Shown: positions 24,030 through 31,656 of the stretch, one piece after another
Layout: every line of letters begins with the position of its first letter
Position numbering within the stretch: the first letter of the stretch is position 1
Source of the DNA: CACIAM-69d sp001698445
Lineage (GTDB): Bacteria > Cyanobacteriota > Cyanobacteriia > CACIAM-69d
Direction: 5' to 3'
Length of the DNA stretch: 64,000 nt
NCBI RefSeq assembly: GCF_043235035.1
Contig: NZ_JAZAQF010000081.1
Coordinates: forward strand, 1 to 64,000
Notes under the pieces: model-generated
Told to the model about the DNA's origin: nothing
What the model saw: only the letters and a program-made list of their open reading frames with translations
Databases searched by the model: none
Translations under genes and position numbers: made by a program

Positions 24030-24839
24030 CTAATTCAGGAGTCGAGCGCTGGCGAGGCCTTGCAGTCCCACCGATTCCAACAGGCTTTGCCATTGATCCG
24101 GTTGGGTGGTTTGGAGGGCAATGGCCGTGGCCAACGTGTCGTACCACAGGCGCGCTTCTGCCAGGACTTGGGCCCGCTGGAAGGGATCGCGGACTGCGCT
24201 GAGGCGGCGGTTAACGCTGTCCGGCAGGGCCACGAGTTTCACTTCCCCGATCGCGGCCACATCGCTGGCTCGATCGCTGGGGTCACAAACAATCGAAAAA
24301 GCCCAGTTGTAGGTTTTGCCCGTTTGCAGCGCCTTGCCAGGGCTGAGGAGGGACATTTTTAAAATCCCTGCCTGACCGGTGAGCGGCACGGCTTGGCGAT
24401 CGATCAAATTGCCGTCTTGATCGGCCACCACCAATTCTGCGGTTTTGACCACCGTGGAGGGCACGTAAACAAAGACCGTTGGGTTGGCGCTGGTGGCTTG
24501 GCCTGACTGGTTTTGGGGCAACAACAAGGTCAAGTTGGGCCCCGTGGCCGCAATACATTCACCGCCCCGGGTGCCGCCGCCAGTGGTGCGGTTGGGGCCG
24601 CCCCGATCTTCCGTTTGGGGAAACCGCAGCCCGGAGCGAGGTGCCCCAAAGCGAGTGCCACCCCCGATCGTGCGGTTGGGGCCGCCTCGGTTTTCGGTGT
24701 TGGGGAAAGCAGGCCCTGCGATCGAAGCGGCCTGGGCAGGGGCCAGGGAGAGGACAATGCCACCGCATAGCAGCATGGCAACTGCGCTTCGGGTCGCCAA
24801 TGGGTTCCGAGTGGGCATTTTATTCTGAAGGTCGCTCAT
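24030..24839 (-). CDS. DUF928 family exported protein
   Basis: A secreted protein of about 269 residues. The signal peptide runs from RSAVAMLLCGGIVLSLAPA to a likely cut after AQA. A duplicated motif follows, FP[NQ]TE[ND]RGGPNRT with GGGTR (about residues 45-90), and then the DUF928 body (PNLTLLLPQNQ; NPTVFVYVP; YNWAFSIVCDP; EARLWYDTLATAI). ATG 24839 is chosen for its GGAGA seven bases upstream; an earlier in-frame ATG has none. DUF928 proteins in cyanobacteria often sit near CHASE2 proteins, as I recall; here the cyclase begins 73 bp downstream. A role as an extracytoplasmic partner of the CHASE2 sensor is inference. Confidence 0.83.
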   Translation of the reverse strand: MSDLQNKMPTRNPLATRSAVAMLLCGGIVLSLAPAQAASIAGPAFPNTENRGGPNRTIGGGTRFGAPRSGLRFPQTEDRGGPNRTTGGGTRGGECIAATGPNLTLLLPQNQSGQATSANPTVFVYVPSTVVKTAELVVADQDGNLIDRQAVPLTGQAGILKMSLLSPGKALQTGKTYNWAFSIVCDPSDRASDVAAIGEVKLVALPDSVNRRLSAVRDPFQRAQVLAEARLWYDTLATAIALQTTQPDQWQSLLESVGLQGLASARLLN

Positions 24840-25094
24840 GACTGGTTCTCCAGCGTGCGTTGCACTGGCTTGCACCTGCATTGCCTGACGGGTTGATTAC
24901 ACCCTGCGATAGAAGTTTTGGACGAGAGAGAGGGTGCCACAAGTTCCAAGGGTGGGATTAGCAAGGGTGAGACCGACGGGGAGCCAGCGCCCTGAAATGG
25001 GCTGACTGCCCTGGATTTCGCCGCTTCTGGGCAATGGAAATGGAATCTTAGTAATGGCTGATTCCAATCTTAGCTGGCTGTTTTCAGTTTGCCC

Positions 25095-26087
25095 CTAGCC
25101 ACCAATCTGGGACATGGTACGGGCGTAGCGTCCAGTGGTTCCTGATTCGCGATTTTTGAAGTTGATCTCTGGTTTGGCTTGGATCAGTTGGCTGACTTGG
25201 GCCCGCAAGTCCTGGAGGTCAATGCCCGATCGCAGTTGGCTTTTGAGATCGATTTGGCTCGACTCATTCAGCAAACAGGGGCGCAACCAGCCATCGGCCG
25301 AAAGGCGCATTCGATTGCAGCGATCGCAGAAGCATTCGGACATTTGGCTAATGAAACCGATCGTGCCCTTGGCCCCCGGAATTTGGAACACATCGGCGGG
25401 ACCATTGCCGGCGACCCAACCCGTGGTCAGGCCCCAGCGAGAGCGAATCCGTTGACGCAACTGTTCTGAATCAATCCAACCCCGATCGGCAAACAGATCC
25501 TGGTTCCCGATCGGCATGAACTCAATGAACCGCACATGCCACTGGCGATCGAGCGTCAGGGCGGCCAAGGCTTCCACCTCTTGGTCATTGATGCCCGGAA
25601 TCACCACCACATTCAGCTTCAGCGGATCGAAGCCCGCCCGGTGAGCCGCTTGGATCCCATCCCAAACCTGTTTCCAGCGCGATCGCCCCCGATTCCCAAT
25701 AATGACATCGAAGGTTTCTGGAATCAGGGAATCCAAGCTGATATTAATCCGTCGTAGCCCTGCGTCGTAGAGCGGTTGGGCCAAATCCTTCAGCAAAAAG
25801 GCATTAGTGGTGAGAGATAGGTCCAAGGTTTCTGGAAACTGCGCGATCGCCTGGGTAATTTCCACCACCCCTGGCCGCAATAGGGGTTCTCCCCCCGTGA
25901 GTCGAAAGCGCCGAAACCCCGCCGGCATCAGCACTTCCCGCAACAACAGCAGCAACTCCCCATCGGTCAGCAAATCCTGTTGCAACGCAAACTGCAAATC
26001 TGTTCCTTCGGGCATACAGTACTGGCAGCGGAAGTTGCAGCGGTCAATCAAACTGATGCGCAGATAATCAATCGTTTCAGCGGCCAT
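25095..26087 (-). CDS. moaA: GTP 3',8-cyclase MoaA (molybdenum cofactor biosynthesis)
   Basis: A radical SAM enzyme that, with MoaC, converts GTP to cyclic pyranopterin monophosphate. The first cluster motif is CNFRCQYC. The SAM and GTP regions follow (RLTGGEPLLR; RINISLDSL). The C-terminal cluster motif is CFCDRCNRMRLSADGWLRPC, and the chain ends in SQIGG, the conserved GG tail. ATG 26087 (MAAETIDYLRISL) gives 330 residues, the family norm; an earlier in-frame ATG would add 24 residues of poor match. No other moa gene is adjacent. The pathway supplies MsrP at the left of the window. Confidence 0.95.
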   Translation of the reverse strand: MAAETIDYLRISLIDRCNFRCQYCMPEGTDLQFALQQDLLTDGELLLLLREVLMPAGFRRFRLTGGEPLLRPGVVEITQAIAQFPETLDLSLTTNAFLLKDLAQPLYDAGLRRINISLDSLIPETFDVIIGNRGRSRWKQVWDGIQAAHRAGFDPLKLNVVVIPGINDQEVEALAALTLDRQWHVRFIEFMPIGNQDLFADRGWIDSEQLRQRIRSRWGLTTGWVAGNGPADVFQIPGAKGTIGFISQMSECFCDRCNRMRLSADGWLRPCLLNESSQIDLKSQLRSGIDLQDLRAQVSQLIQAKPEINFKNRESGTTGRYARTMSQIGG

Positions 26088-26680
26088 AAGTGCCCAACCC
26101 AGTTCCTGACGAACTTGTGCGCGGCGATGTGGCCAATCATTATTCAGGATCTCGACCAAAATCCGTGCTTTTTCTTGACGGGTTCGTTCATACCCAATGG
26201 GTTATCCTTAACCGGCTTAATTGGTTCATTCATCCGCCCCATGGGTTATCATCGGGGCATTCAACGGCCATCTAGGTTGGTACACTTCTTTTGGCTCGTT
26301 AGCCCCTAGGGGCTGGCTGTGCCCGCGCTGTCCGCCGTGGACTGAGCCGCCGATCGCCCGCCCGCTTCATTCGGTTTGGTCGATCGCGTTTGGTGTCCTC
26401 GTTGCCAGCCAACGATTCGCCAGCTCAGGGCCTTCCATTCAGCCGCCGCAATTCATCAATTTTTTTTTGAGTCCAATCCTGAGTCCAATCTTTCGGATTT
26501 TTCGGATTTTTCGGATCAATCAGTTTTAATGACCTAGCGTCGGGCCGCAGCATCCTGCCTTGGCAGTCACGGTAACTGACTAGCCTAGCCCGATCGCTCC
26601 TATTGATTTCTTCATCAAAATGGCCGCTGGCAGCGAGGCTGTCCGATATGCTATTCCGTCTACCTTCTCGCTGACGACCC
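26088..26680. other. Intergenic region between divergent moaA and guaA
   Basis: About 590 bp. No gene or known riboswitch was recognised; in particular no convincing Moco motif was seen upstream of moaA. Short direct repeats are present: GAGTCCAATC twice near 26467-26490 and TTTTCGGAT three times near 26490-26516. Confidence 0.5.
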
Positions 26681-28288
26681 GTGACTACCGAAACCCTATC
26701 GCCCACCGTCACTGCTCCTGACTCCCGAGTCAATCGCCAGTTCATTGCCATTTTGGACTTTGGTTCTCAATATTCCGAACTGATTGCCCGTCGGATTCGC
26801 GAAACCCAGGTTTATTCCGAGGTTCTGTCCTATCGCACCTCCGCAGAGCAACTGCGGCAACTTAGCCCCAAAGGCATCATCCTGTCCGGCGGCCCCAGTT
26901 CCGTCTATGCCGATGGTGCGCCCCTGTGCGACCCGGAACTGTGGAACCTGGGCGTTCCCGTGTTGGGCGTTTGCTACGGAATGCAGTTGATGGTGCAGCA
27001 GTTGGGCGGCCTCGTGGAAGCAGCCGATCGGGGCGAATATGGCAAAGCGGCCCTGTTTGTGGATGACCCCACCGATTTGCTCACCAACGTGGAAGATGGT
27101 TCCACCATGTGGATGAGCCACGGAGACTCCTGCACCCAGTTGCCCAGCGGGTTTGAGGTTTTGGCCCACACGGACAACACCCCCTGCGCCGCGATCGCCG
27201 ATCACCAACGCAAACTCTACGGCGTGCAATTCCACCCGGAAGTGGTGCATTCCGTCGGAGGCGCGGCCCTAATTCGCAACTTCGTTTATCACATCTGCCA
27301 GTGCCAACCCACCTGGACCACGGAAGCCTTTGTGGAAGAGGCTGTGCGCGAAGTGCGGGCCCGCGTGGGCGATAAGCGGGTGCTGTTGGCCCTGTCGGGT
27401 GGAGTCGATTCCTCCACTTTGGCCTTTTTGCTGCACAAGGCGATCGGGGACAACCTCACCTGCATGTTCATTGACCAGGGCTTCATGCGCAAAGGCGAGC
27501 CAGAGCGCCTGTTGAAGCTGTTCCAAGAGGAATTTCACATTCCCGTGGAATATGTCAACGCCCGTCGCCGCTTCATCAATGCCGTGGATGGAGTTGCCGA
27601 TCCTGAGCAGAAGCGCAAAATCATTGGCCATGAATTCATTGCCGTCTTTGAAGAAGAATCCACCCGCTTGGGGCCCTTCGATTACCTGGCCCAGGGAACC
27701 CTGTACCCCGACGTGATTGAGTCGGCGGACACCAACATGGATCCCAAAACCGGCGAGCGCGTTGCCGTGAAAATCAAGAGCCACCACAACGTGGGCGGGT
27801 TGCCAGACAACTTGCGCTTCAAGCTGGTGGAACCGCTGCGGAAGTTGTTCAAGGACGAAGTGCGCAAGGTGGGCCGAGCCCTTGGCTTGCCTGAAGAGAT
27901 CGTGAAGCGGCAGCCCTTCCCCGGACCGGGCTTGGCCATTCGGATCTTGGGCGAAATTACCGATGAGCGGCTGGATATTTTGCGGGATGCGGATTTGATT
28001 GTGCGGCAAGAAATTAACCGCGCCGGCCTTTACAACGACGTTTGGCAGGCGTTTGCCGTGTTGTTGCCCGTGCGTAGTGTGGGGGTGATGGGCGATAAGC
28101 GCACCTATGCCTACCCGATCGTGCTGCGGATGGTGACCAGCGAAGACGGCATGACCGCCGATTGGGCTAGGGTTCCCTACGATTTGCTGGAGACCATTTC
28201 CAACCGGATTGTGAACGAGGTGGAAGGGGTTAACCGGGTGGTCTATGATGTGACTTCCAAGCCGCCGGGAACGATCGAGTGGGAGTAG
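26681..28288 (+). CDS. guaA: GMP synthase (glutamine-hydrolysing)
   Basis: Makes GMP from XMP with ATP and glutamine. The class I glutaminase half has the nucleophile in GVCYGMQLM and the catalytic His-Glu in VQFHPEV. The ATP pyrophosphatase half begins with the P-loop LALSGGVDSSTLAF, and the dimer domain ends with the conserved TSKPPGTIEWE. The length of 535 residues is typical. The start is a GTG at 26681. It is monocistronic as far as can be seen. Three DnaA-box-like sites lie about 200-250 bp downstream of the stop. Confidence 0.96.
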   Translation: MTTETLSPTVTAPDSRVNRQFIAILDFGSQYSELIARRIRETQVYSEVLSYRTSAEQLRQLSPKGIILSGGPSSVYADGAPLCDPELWNLGVPVLGVCYGMQLMVQQLGGLVEAADRGEYGKAALFVDDPTDLLTNVEDGSTMWMSHGDSCTQLPSGFEVLAHTDNTPCAAIADHQRKLYGVQFHPEVVHSVGGAALIRNFVYHICQCQPTWTTEAFVEEAVREVRARVGDKRVLLALSGGVDSSTLAFLLHKAIGDNLTCMFIDQGFMRKGEPERLLKLFQEEFHIPVEYVNARRRFINAVDGVADPEQKRKIIGHEFIAVFEEESTRLGPFDYLAQGTLYPDVIESADTNMDPKTGERVAVKIKSHHNVGGLPDNLRFKLVEPLRKLFKDEVRKVGRALGLPEEIVKRQPFPGPGLAIRILGEITDERLDILRDADLIVRQEINRAGLYNDVWQAFAVLLPVRSVGVMGDKRTYAYPIVLRMVTSEDGMTADWARVPYDLLETISNRIVNEVEGVNRVVYDVTSKPPGTIEWE

Positions 28289-28484
28289 GGCTAATCATGG
28301 GTTGGCTCGATCGATCTTGATCAATCTTGATTAACCTCGATTCACGGAGCTTGGCCGAGATTCGTTGAGGTCGATCACGCCAGGTGCCCCCAAGACCAAC
28401 CCTCTAGCGTAACGAATTTTCCCCAATTTAACCGATCGCTCCCCAATCTCCCCGCTCAATTCGTTGATGCGGGGACGGTCATCC

Positions 28485-28537
28485 TGTGGAAAACTAAACA
28501 TTTTCTGTGGAAAACTCGGCCGCCCTTGTGGAAAACT
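28485..28537 (+). promoter_or_regulatory. Three phased DnaA-box-like 9-mers
   Basis: TGTGGAAAACT occurs at 28485, 28506 and 28527, an exact 21-bp period and all on the same strand. The 9-mer reads TTTTCCACA on the other strand, the form reported for cyanobacterial DnaA boxes. An AT-rich stretch (28540-28580: GGATTTTTAACC...TTAAATTTTC) follows directly. This could be an origin-like, DnaA-titrating or DnaA-regulated element. Confidence 0.6.
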
Positions 28538-28567
28538 CAGGATTTTTAACCGATCATTAAATTTTCT

Positions 28568-29509
28568 TTAAACTTCCTTATGGGTGATCGAGTCCATGCT
28601 GTAGGTCAACTGATCACTCTGATAACCATTGGGTTCCACGTGAATGGTCATGCGCACGGGATGGTAGTGCTCGCACAGGGCTGACTCCACCGCTTCCGTG
28701 ATGTCGTGGGCCTGGCGCACGTCCTCCGCATCCACCACCAAATGCATTTCCATAAAGACTTGCCGCCCCAATACTCCCCGTGAGGCTATGTCGTGGCAGT
28801 TGACCACACCCGGCACGCTCATCGCCAGGCTGTGAATTTCTTCAGGGGGAACGGCCATGGCATCAATCAACCAAGGCAGGTTCGATCGCAGCACATCCCA
28901 GCCACTCTTGAACACCAACAGGGCCACAGGGAACGCCAGGGCCACATCCAGCCAACGCTGTCCCCACCAAACACCCAATAGCCCCCCAATCACCGTCATC
29001 GTGATCCATACGTCACCCATGGTGTGGCGAGCGTCGGCTAGCAGAATGTTGCTGTGAAGCTTTTGGCCCCAATGGCGTTCGTAGAGGGCCACCAAGATGT
29101 TGATCCCCAACACCAGTACAGTCAGCCCGATCGCCGGGCCGGAGACATTCACGGCCTCGCCCTGGCCGGTTAATCGCTCGATCGCCCCTTGCGTAATTTC
29201 AAAGCAAGCCACTCCCAAAAACGCAGCGATCCCCAGGGCCCCAAGGGCTTCGTATTTCTGGTGACCGTAGGGATGTTCCCGATCGGGGCGAGGATCGGCT
29301 AGCTGGCTGGTAACCAACCCCAGCACGTTGCTGGCACTGTCCGTCACGCTGTGCAGGGCATCGGCCAACAGGCTCAAGGATCCGGTGGCCCAACCCACGA
29401 GGGCTTTGATCACCAACACCAAAAGATTCAGCAGCAGCGTCAGCCACAGGATATACCGAATCTTTCGCTGACGTTTATCGGGGCTAAGGAAACTGGCAGA
29501 GGCAGACAT
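28568..29509 (-). CDS. Cation diffusion facilitator (CDF) family metal transporter
   Basis: A 313-residue inner-membrane divalent-cation/proton antiporter. Six hydrophobic segments are visible. The metal site motifs are in TM2 (LLADALHSVTDSASN, H-x3-D) and TM5 (LADARHTMGDVW, H-x3-D). The cytoplasmic C-terminal domain (VPPEEIHSLAMSVPGVVNCH; EMHLVVDAEDVRQAHDITE) is of the ferredoxin-like dimerisation type. The HD-HD arrangement is most often seen in zinc-type members, but metal choice cannot be fixed from sequence. The 3' end lies next to the DnaA-box-like cluster. Confidence 0.9.
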   Translation of the reverse strand: MSASASFLSPDKRQRKIRYILWLTLLLNLLVLVIKALVGWATGSLSLLADALHSVTDSASNVLGLVTSQLADPRPDREHPYGHQKYEALGALGIAAFLGVACFEITQGAIERLTGQGEAVNVSGPAIGLTVLVLGINILVALYERHWGQKLHSNILLADARHTMGDVWITMTVIGGLLGVWWGQRWLDVALAFPVALLVFKSGWDVLRSNLPWLIDAMAVPPEEIHSLAMSVPGVVNCHDIASRGVLGRQVFMEMHLVVDAEDVRQAHDITEAVESALCEHYHPVRMTIHVEPNGYQSDQLTYSMDSITHKEV

Positions 29510-29574
29510 GGTGTTAGGCGGTGGTCAAGCCAAGAGACCGCGAGGGAGGTTAAGAAAGGATCAATGCTTTCGAG

Positions 29575-29735
29575 CATTCTTTTGAGCATTAATCTTCAAA
29601 AGAATCAACATTGATCGGCATCAGCATCTATCAGGATCAATGCTTAAAAGTATCAATACCTAAAAGCGCTAATGTGCAAAAGGATCAACACTCAAAAACA
29701 TTCTCAAAAACATTAATGTGCAAAAGCATCAAGAC
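29575..29735 (+). repeat. Degenerate CAAAAGNATCAA repeats
   Basis: The stretch holds seven or more imperfect copies of CAAAA[AG]xATCAA, with CATTAATGTGCAAAAG and similar phrases recurring at irregular 12-30 bp spacing. It is AT-rich and non-coding, and lies between the CDF gene and the next small gene. Confidence 0.6.
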
Positions 29736-30064
29736 TCATCAACGCCACCGGATGTATCAAGGGTGGGGCGATCGGGAGCAGATTCAGCATCCAACTTCTT
29801 CGCCCGTTGCTCTTGGAATTGTTGCCAAATGCCGGCAGACCAAAACGACACCAGGGCGATCGAAAACCAGTTCACGCGATCGTTAGAAGCGCCTAGGGCC
29901 ACCGCCGGCCAAATATAGGGAGCAACGAATTGCAACAGGGCGATCGTGCCAAACAAACCCCATCCCAATTGGCCATAGCGTTGCCAAATCCAGATGCCTG
30001 CCAGGGCCGCTAGGATGGGCATCCAACCATAAAGGAACTGCAAACCAGTATCGAGTGTTTCCAT
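29729..30064 (-). CDS. Small hypothetical membrane protein
   Basis: A protein of about 111 residues with three hydrophobic segments (LYGWMPILAALAGIWIW; LFGTIALLQFVAPYIW; WFSIALVSFWSAGIW) and a charged C-terminal tail. It does not match a family I know. ATG 30064 (METLDTGLQFL) is preferred to an upstream in-frame ATG at 30118 because it leads directly into the first hydrophobic part. Its 3' end overlaps the degenerate repeats. Confidence 0.55.
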   Translation of the reverse strand: METLDTGLQFLYGWMPILAALAGIWIWQRYGQLGWGLFGTIALLQFVAPYIWPAVALGASNDRVNWFSIALVSFWSAGIWQQFQEQRAKKLDAESAPDRPTLDTSGGVDES

Positions 30065-30299
30065 GAGCCTTGTCAGTGATTGGAAAAATGGGGTGTTTGG
30101 CAACTTATTGGTTGGCAACTTATTGGTTGGTAACTAGTTCATTGTTAGCTAATTCGCCGGTAACTCATTCACAGGCGCAAATTCAGCATAAATTCAGCAC
30201 AAGTTTAGTTTGAATTAACTGATTTGCCAACTGGCTGCCTTTCCGGTTAATGAATCTGGCTGACTAACTAGAAAACCAATCAAAGAATCAACCAGAAAA

Positions 30300-31091
30300 C
30301 TAGCCAGAAAACTGATAGGCAAACTGTGTTTTAGTAATAGCCTTTGGGTCATACCAATCAGTGAGGGATTGGAGACCATCAAACAGTTTTTTGGCACGGA
30401 GGGCGCTGCGAGCGGAGAAGTTTTCTGCATCTTCTCCATAGGCAAAGGAAAACTCAACCACGGAAGGCTGTGTTTGGCGATCGGGGTCTACGTACCAGGC
30501 GGTGAGGGCTACTTCTGCATCCTGTTTGCCAAAGTCGATGATTGCCCCGCGTTGCACAAACTCTTTGGCAACAAACTGATTCACAACGGTCAGGGGTTTG
30601 CTGGCCGATAGCTCCAGGGAATCAACCCCCGGGAAGTTGGTGGCCAAGTCCCCGATCGTTGTCCAATTTGCCGATTCCACAACGGCACTCGTGGAGTGGG
30701 AAAACTGACTGCGGAAGGGGGGAACAATGTCCTCTTCAAATTTGGTTTCGCCCTTGAGCGTGGGGGTGGAAACATCTGCACCCCAGGCAATGTAGCGATC
30801 GGGCGATCGATACTTCAGCATCACCTTCGTGCGGGCGGGTTTGCCGGCCTTCAGTTCCACCCGACGGCGCACGATGTAGCCGGTGTTGAGCAAGTCATGT
30901 TCTGGTGTGTCCAAAAACACCACTTCCCGCTTCACCAATTCGCTGAGTTCGCCCGTCACCTTCAGGCCCAAACCTTCTGCGAGGTTGCGCACAACTAACC
31001 AAAATCGATCGACTCCAGCCGCCCGATCGGTAAATTGATTAGCCTGCAAAATCACTTTGTATTCACGAGATGCAACGCAAGACATGGGCAA
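30300..31091 (-). CDS. Uncharacterised protein with a CYTH-like (triphosphate tunnel) N-terminal region
   Basis: A 263-residue soluble protein. The first ~130 residues recall CYTH/triphosphate-tunnel enzymes: an early SREYKVIL strand, VVFLDTPEHDLLNTGYIVRR (like the YxDTPdxxLxxxGxxLRxR motif), KVMLKYRSPDR and TKFEEDIV, giving basic and acidic residues on alternate strand positions. The usual N-terminal ExExK is incomplete (REYK), so it may be a divergent or non-catalytic member. The second half continues with further strand-like segments (LTAWYVDPDRQTQPSVVEFS). The family assignment is tentative. It stands alone, with non-coding DNA on both sides. Confidence 0.5.
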   Translation of the reverse strand: MPMSCVASREYKVILQANQFTDRAAGVDRFWLVVRNLAEGLGLKVTGELSELVKREVVFLDTPEHDLLNTGYIVRRRVELKAGKPARTKVMLKYRSPDRYIAWGADVSTPTLKGETKFEEDIVPPFRSQFSHSTSAVVESANWTTIGDLATNFPGVDSLELSASKPLTVVNQFVAKEFVQRGAIIDFGKQDAEVALTAWYVDPDRQTQPSVVEFSFAYGEDAENFSARSALRAKKLFDGLQSLTDWYDPKAITKTQFAYQFSG

Positions 31092-31656
31092 ACCTTCTAG
31101 AAAGTAGTGTTCTGGGAAGGGAAAACAGTGGGAGTGATCAGGGCCACGATGCGATCGTCAATGGGTCGATCGACTCATCAGAATCGTTACTGATCAATAT
31201 TTGGGGTGGCTGAAAACACCTGAATTATCACTCAGCTTACTGCTCCTTAATCCTTCATAACCTAAATTCTTTGAAATGGAAGACTCAAGTTCATGAACTG
31301 TCACTCAGTATTGCTCCAGCTATTGCTCCAGCCATTGCTCCATAACTGCCAATCATTGCCGTTTGCTAGCGACCATGATTGCGAGTTATTCGTGATAGCA
31401 ACATTGCAAGTGGAAATTTATAGGAAACCATCCCCGATCTCAACACTTTGACGAAATCGGCCGATATGTTTTGGTCCATGGCAAGCGGTGATGCGATCGC
31501 CTAGATGGCATCATGATCAGCCAATGATCAGCCAATGAATCGGCCATCACAGACTAATGGCTAGCGCATTAATCACCAATCATTTGCTAATGACTGACCT
31601 GTCAATGAGCTGTTAATCATTTACCAATGGCAAACAAGCTGGTTGGCCATTAATTG
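31092..31656. other. Intergenic region
   Basis: About 565 AT-rich bases without a recognised gene. Short direct repeats occur (ATTGCTCCAGC[CT] near 31315-31340; ATGATCAGCCA near 31510-31535). It probably contains the promoter of the upstream-facing CYTH-like gene and the 3' end of the cyclase transcript. Confidence 0.45.

Noticed and set aside
26088..26680. Molybdenum-cofactor riboswitch upstream of moaA
   Set aside because: No matching stem arrangement was recognised in the moaA leader, and a single gene setting gives no support.
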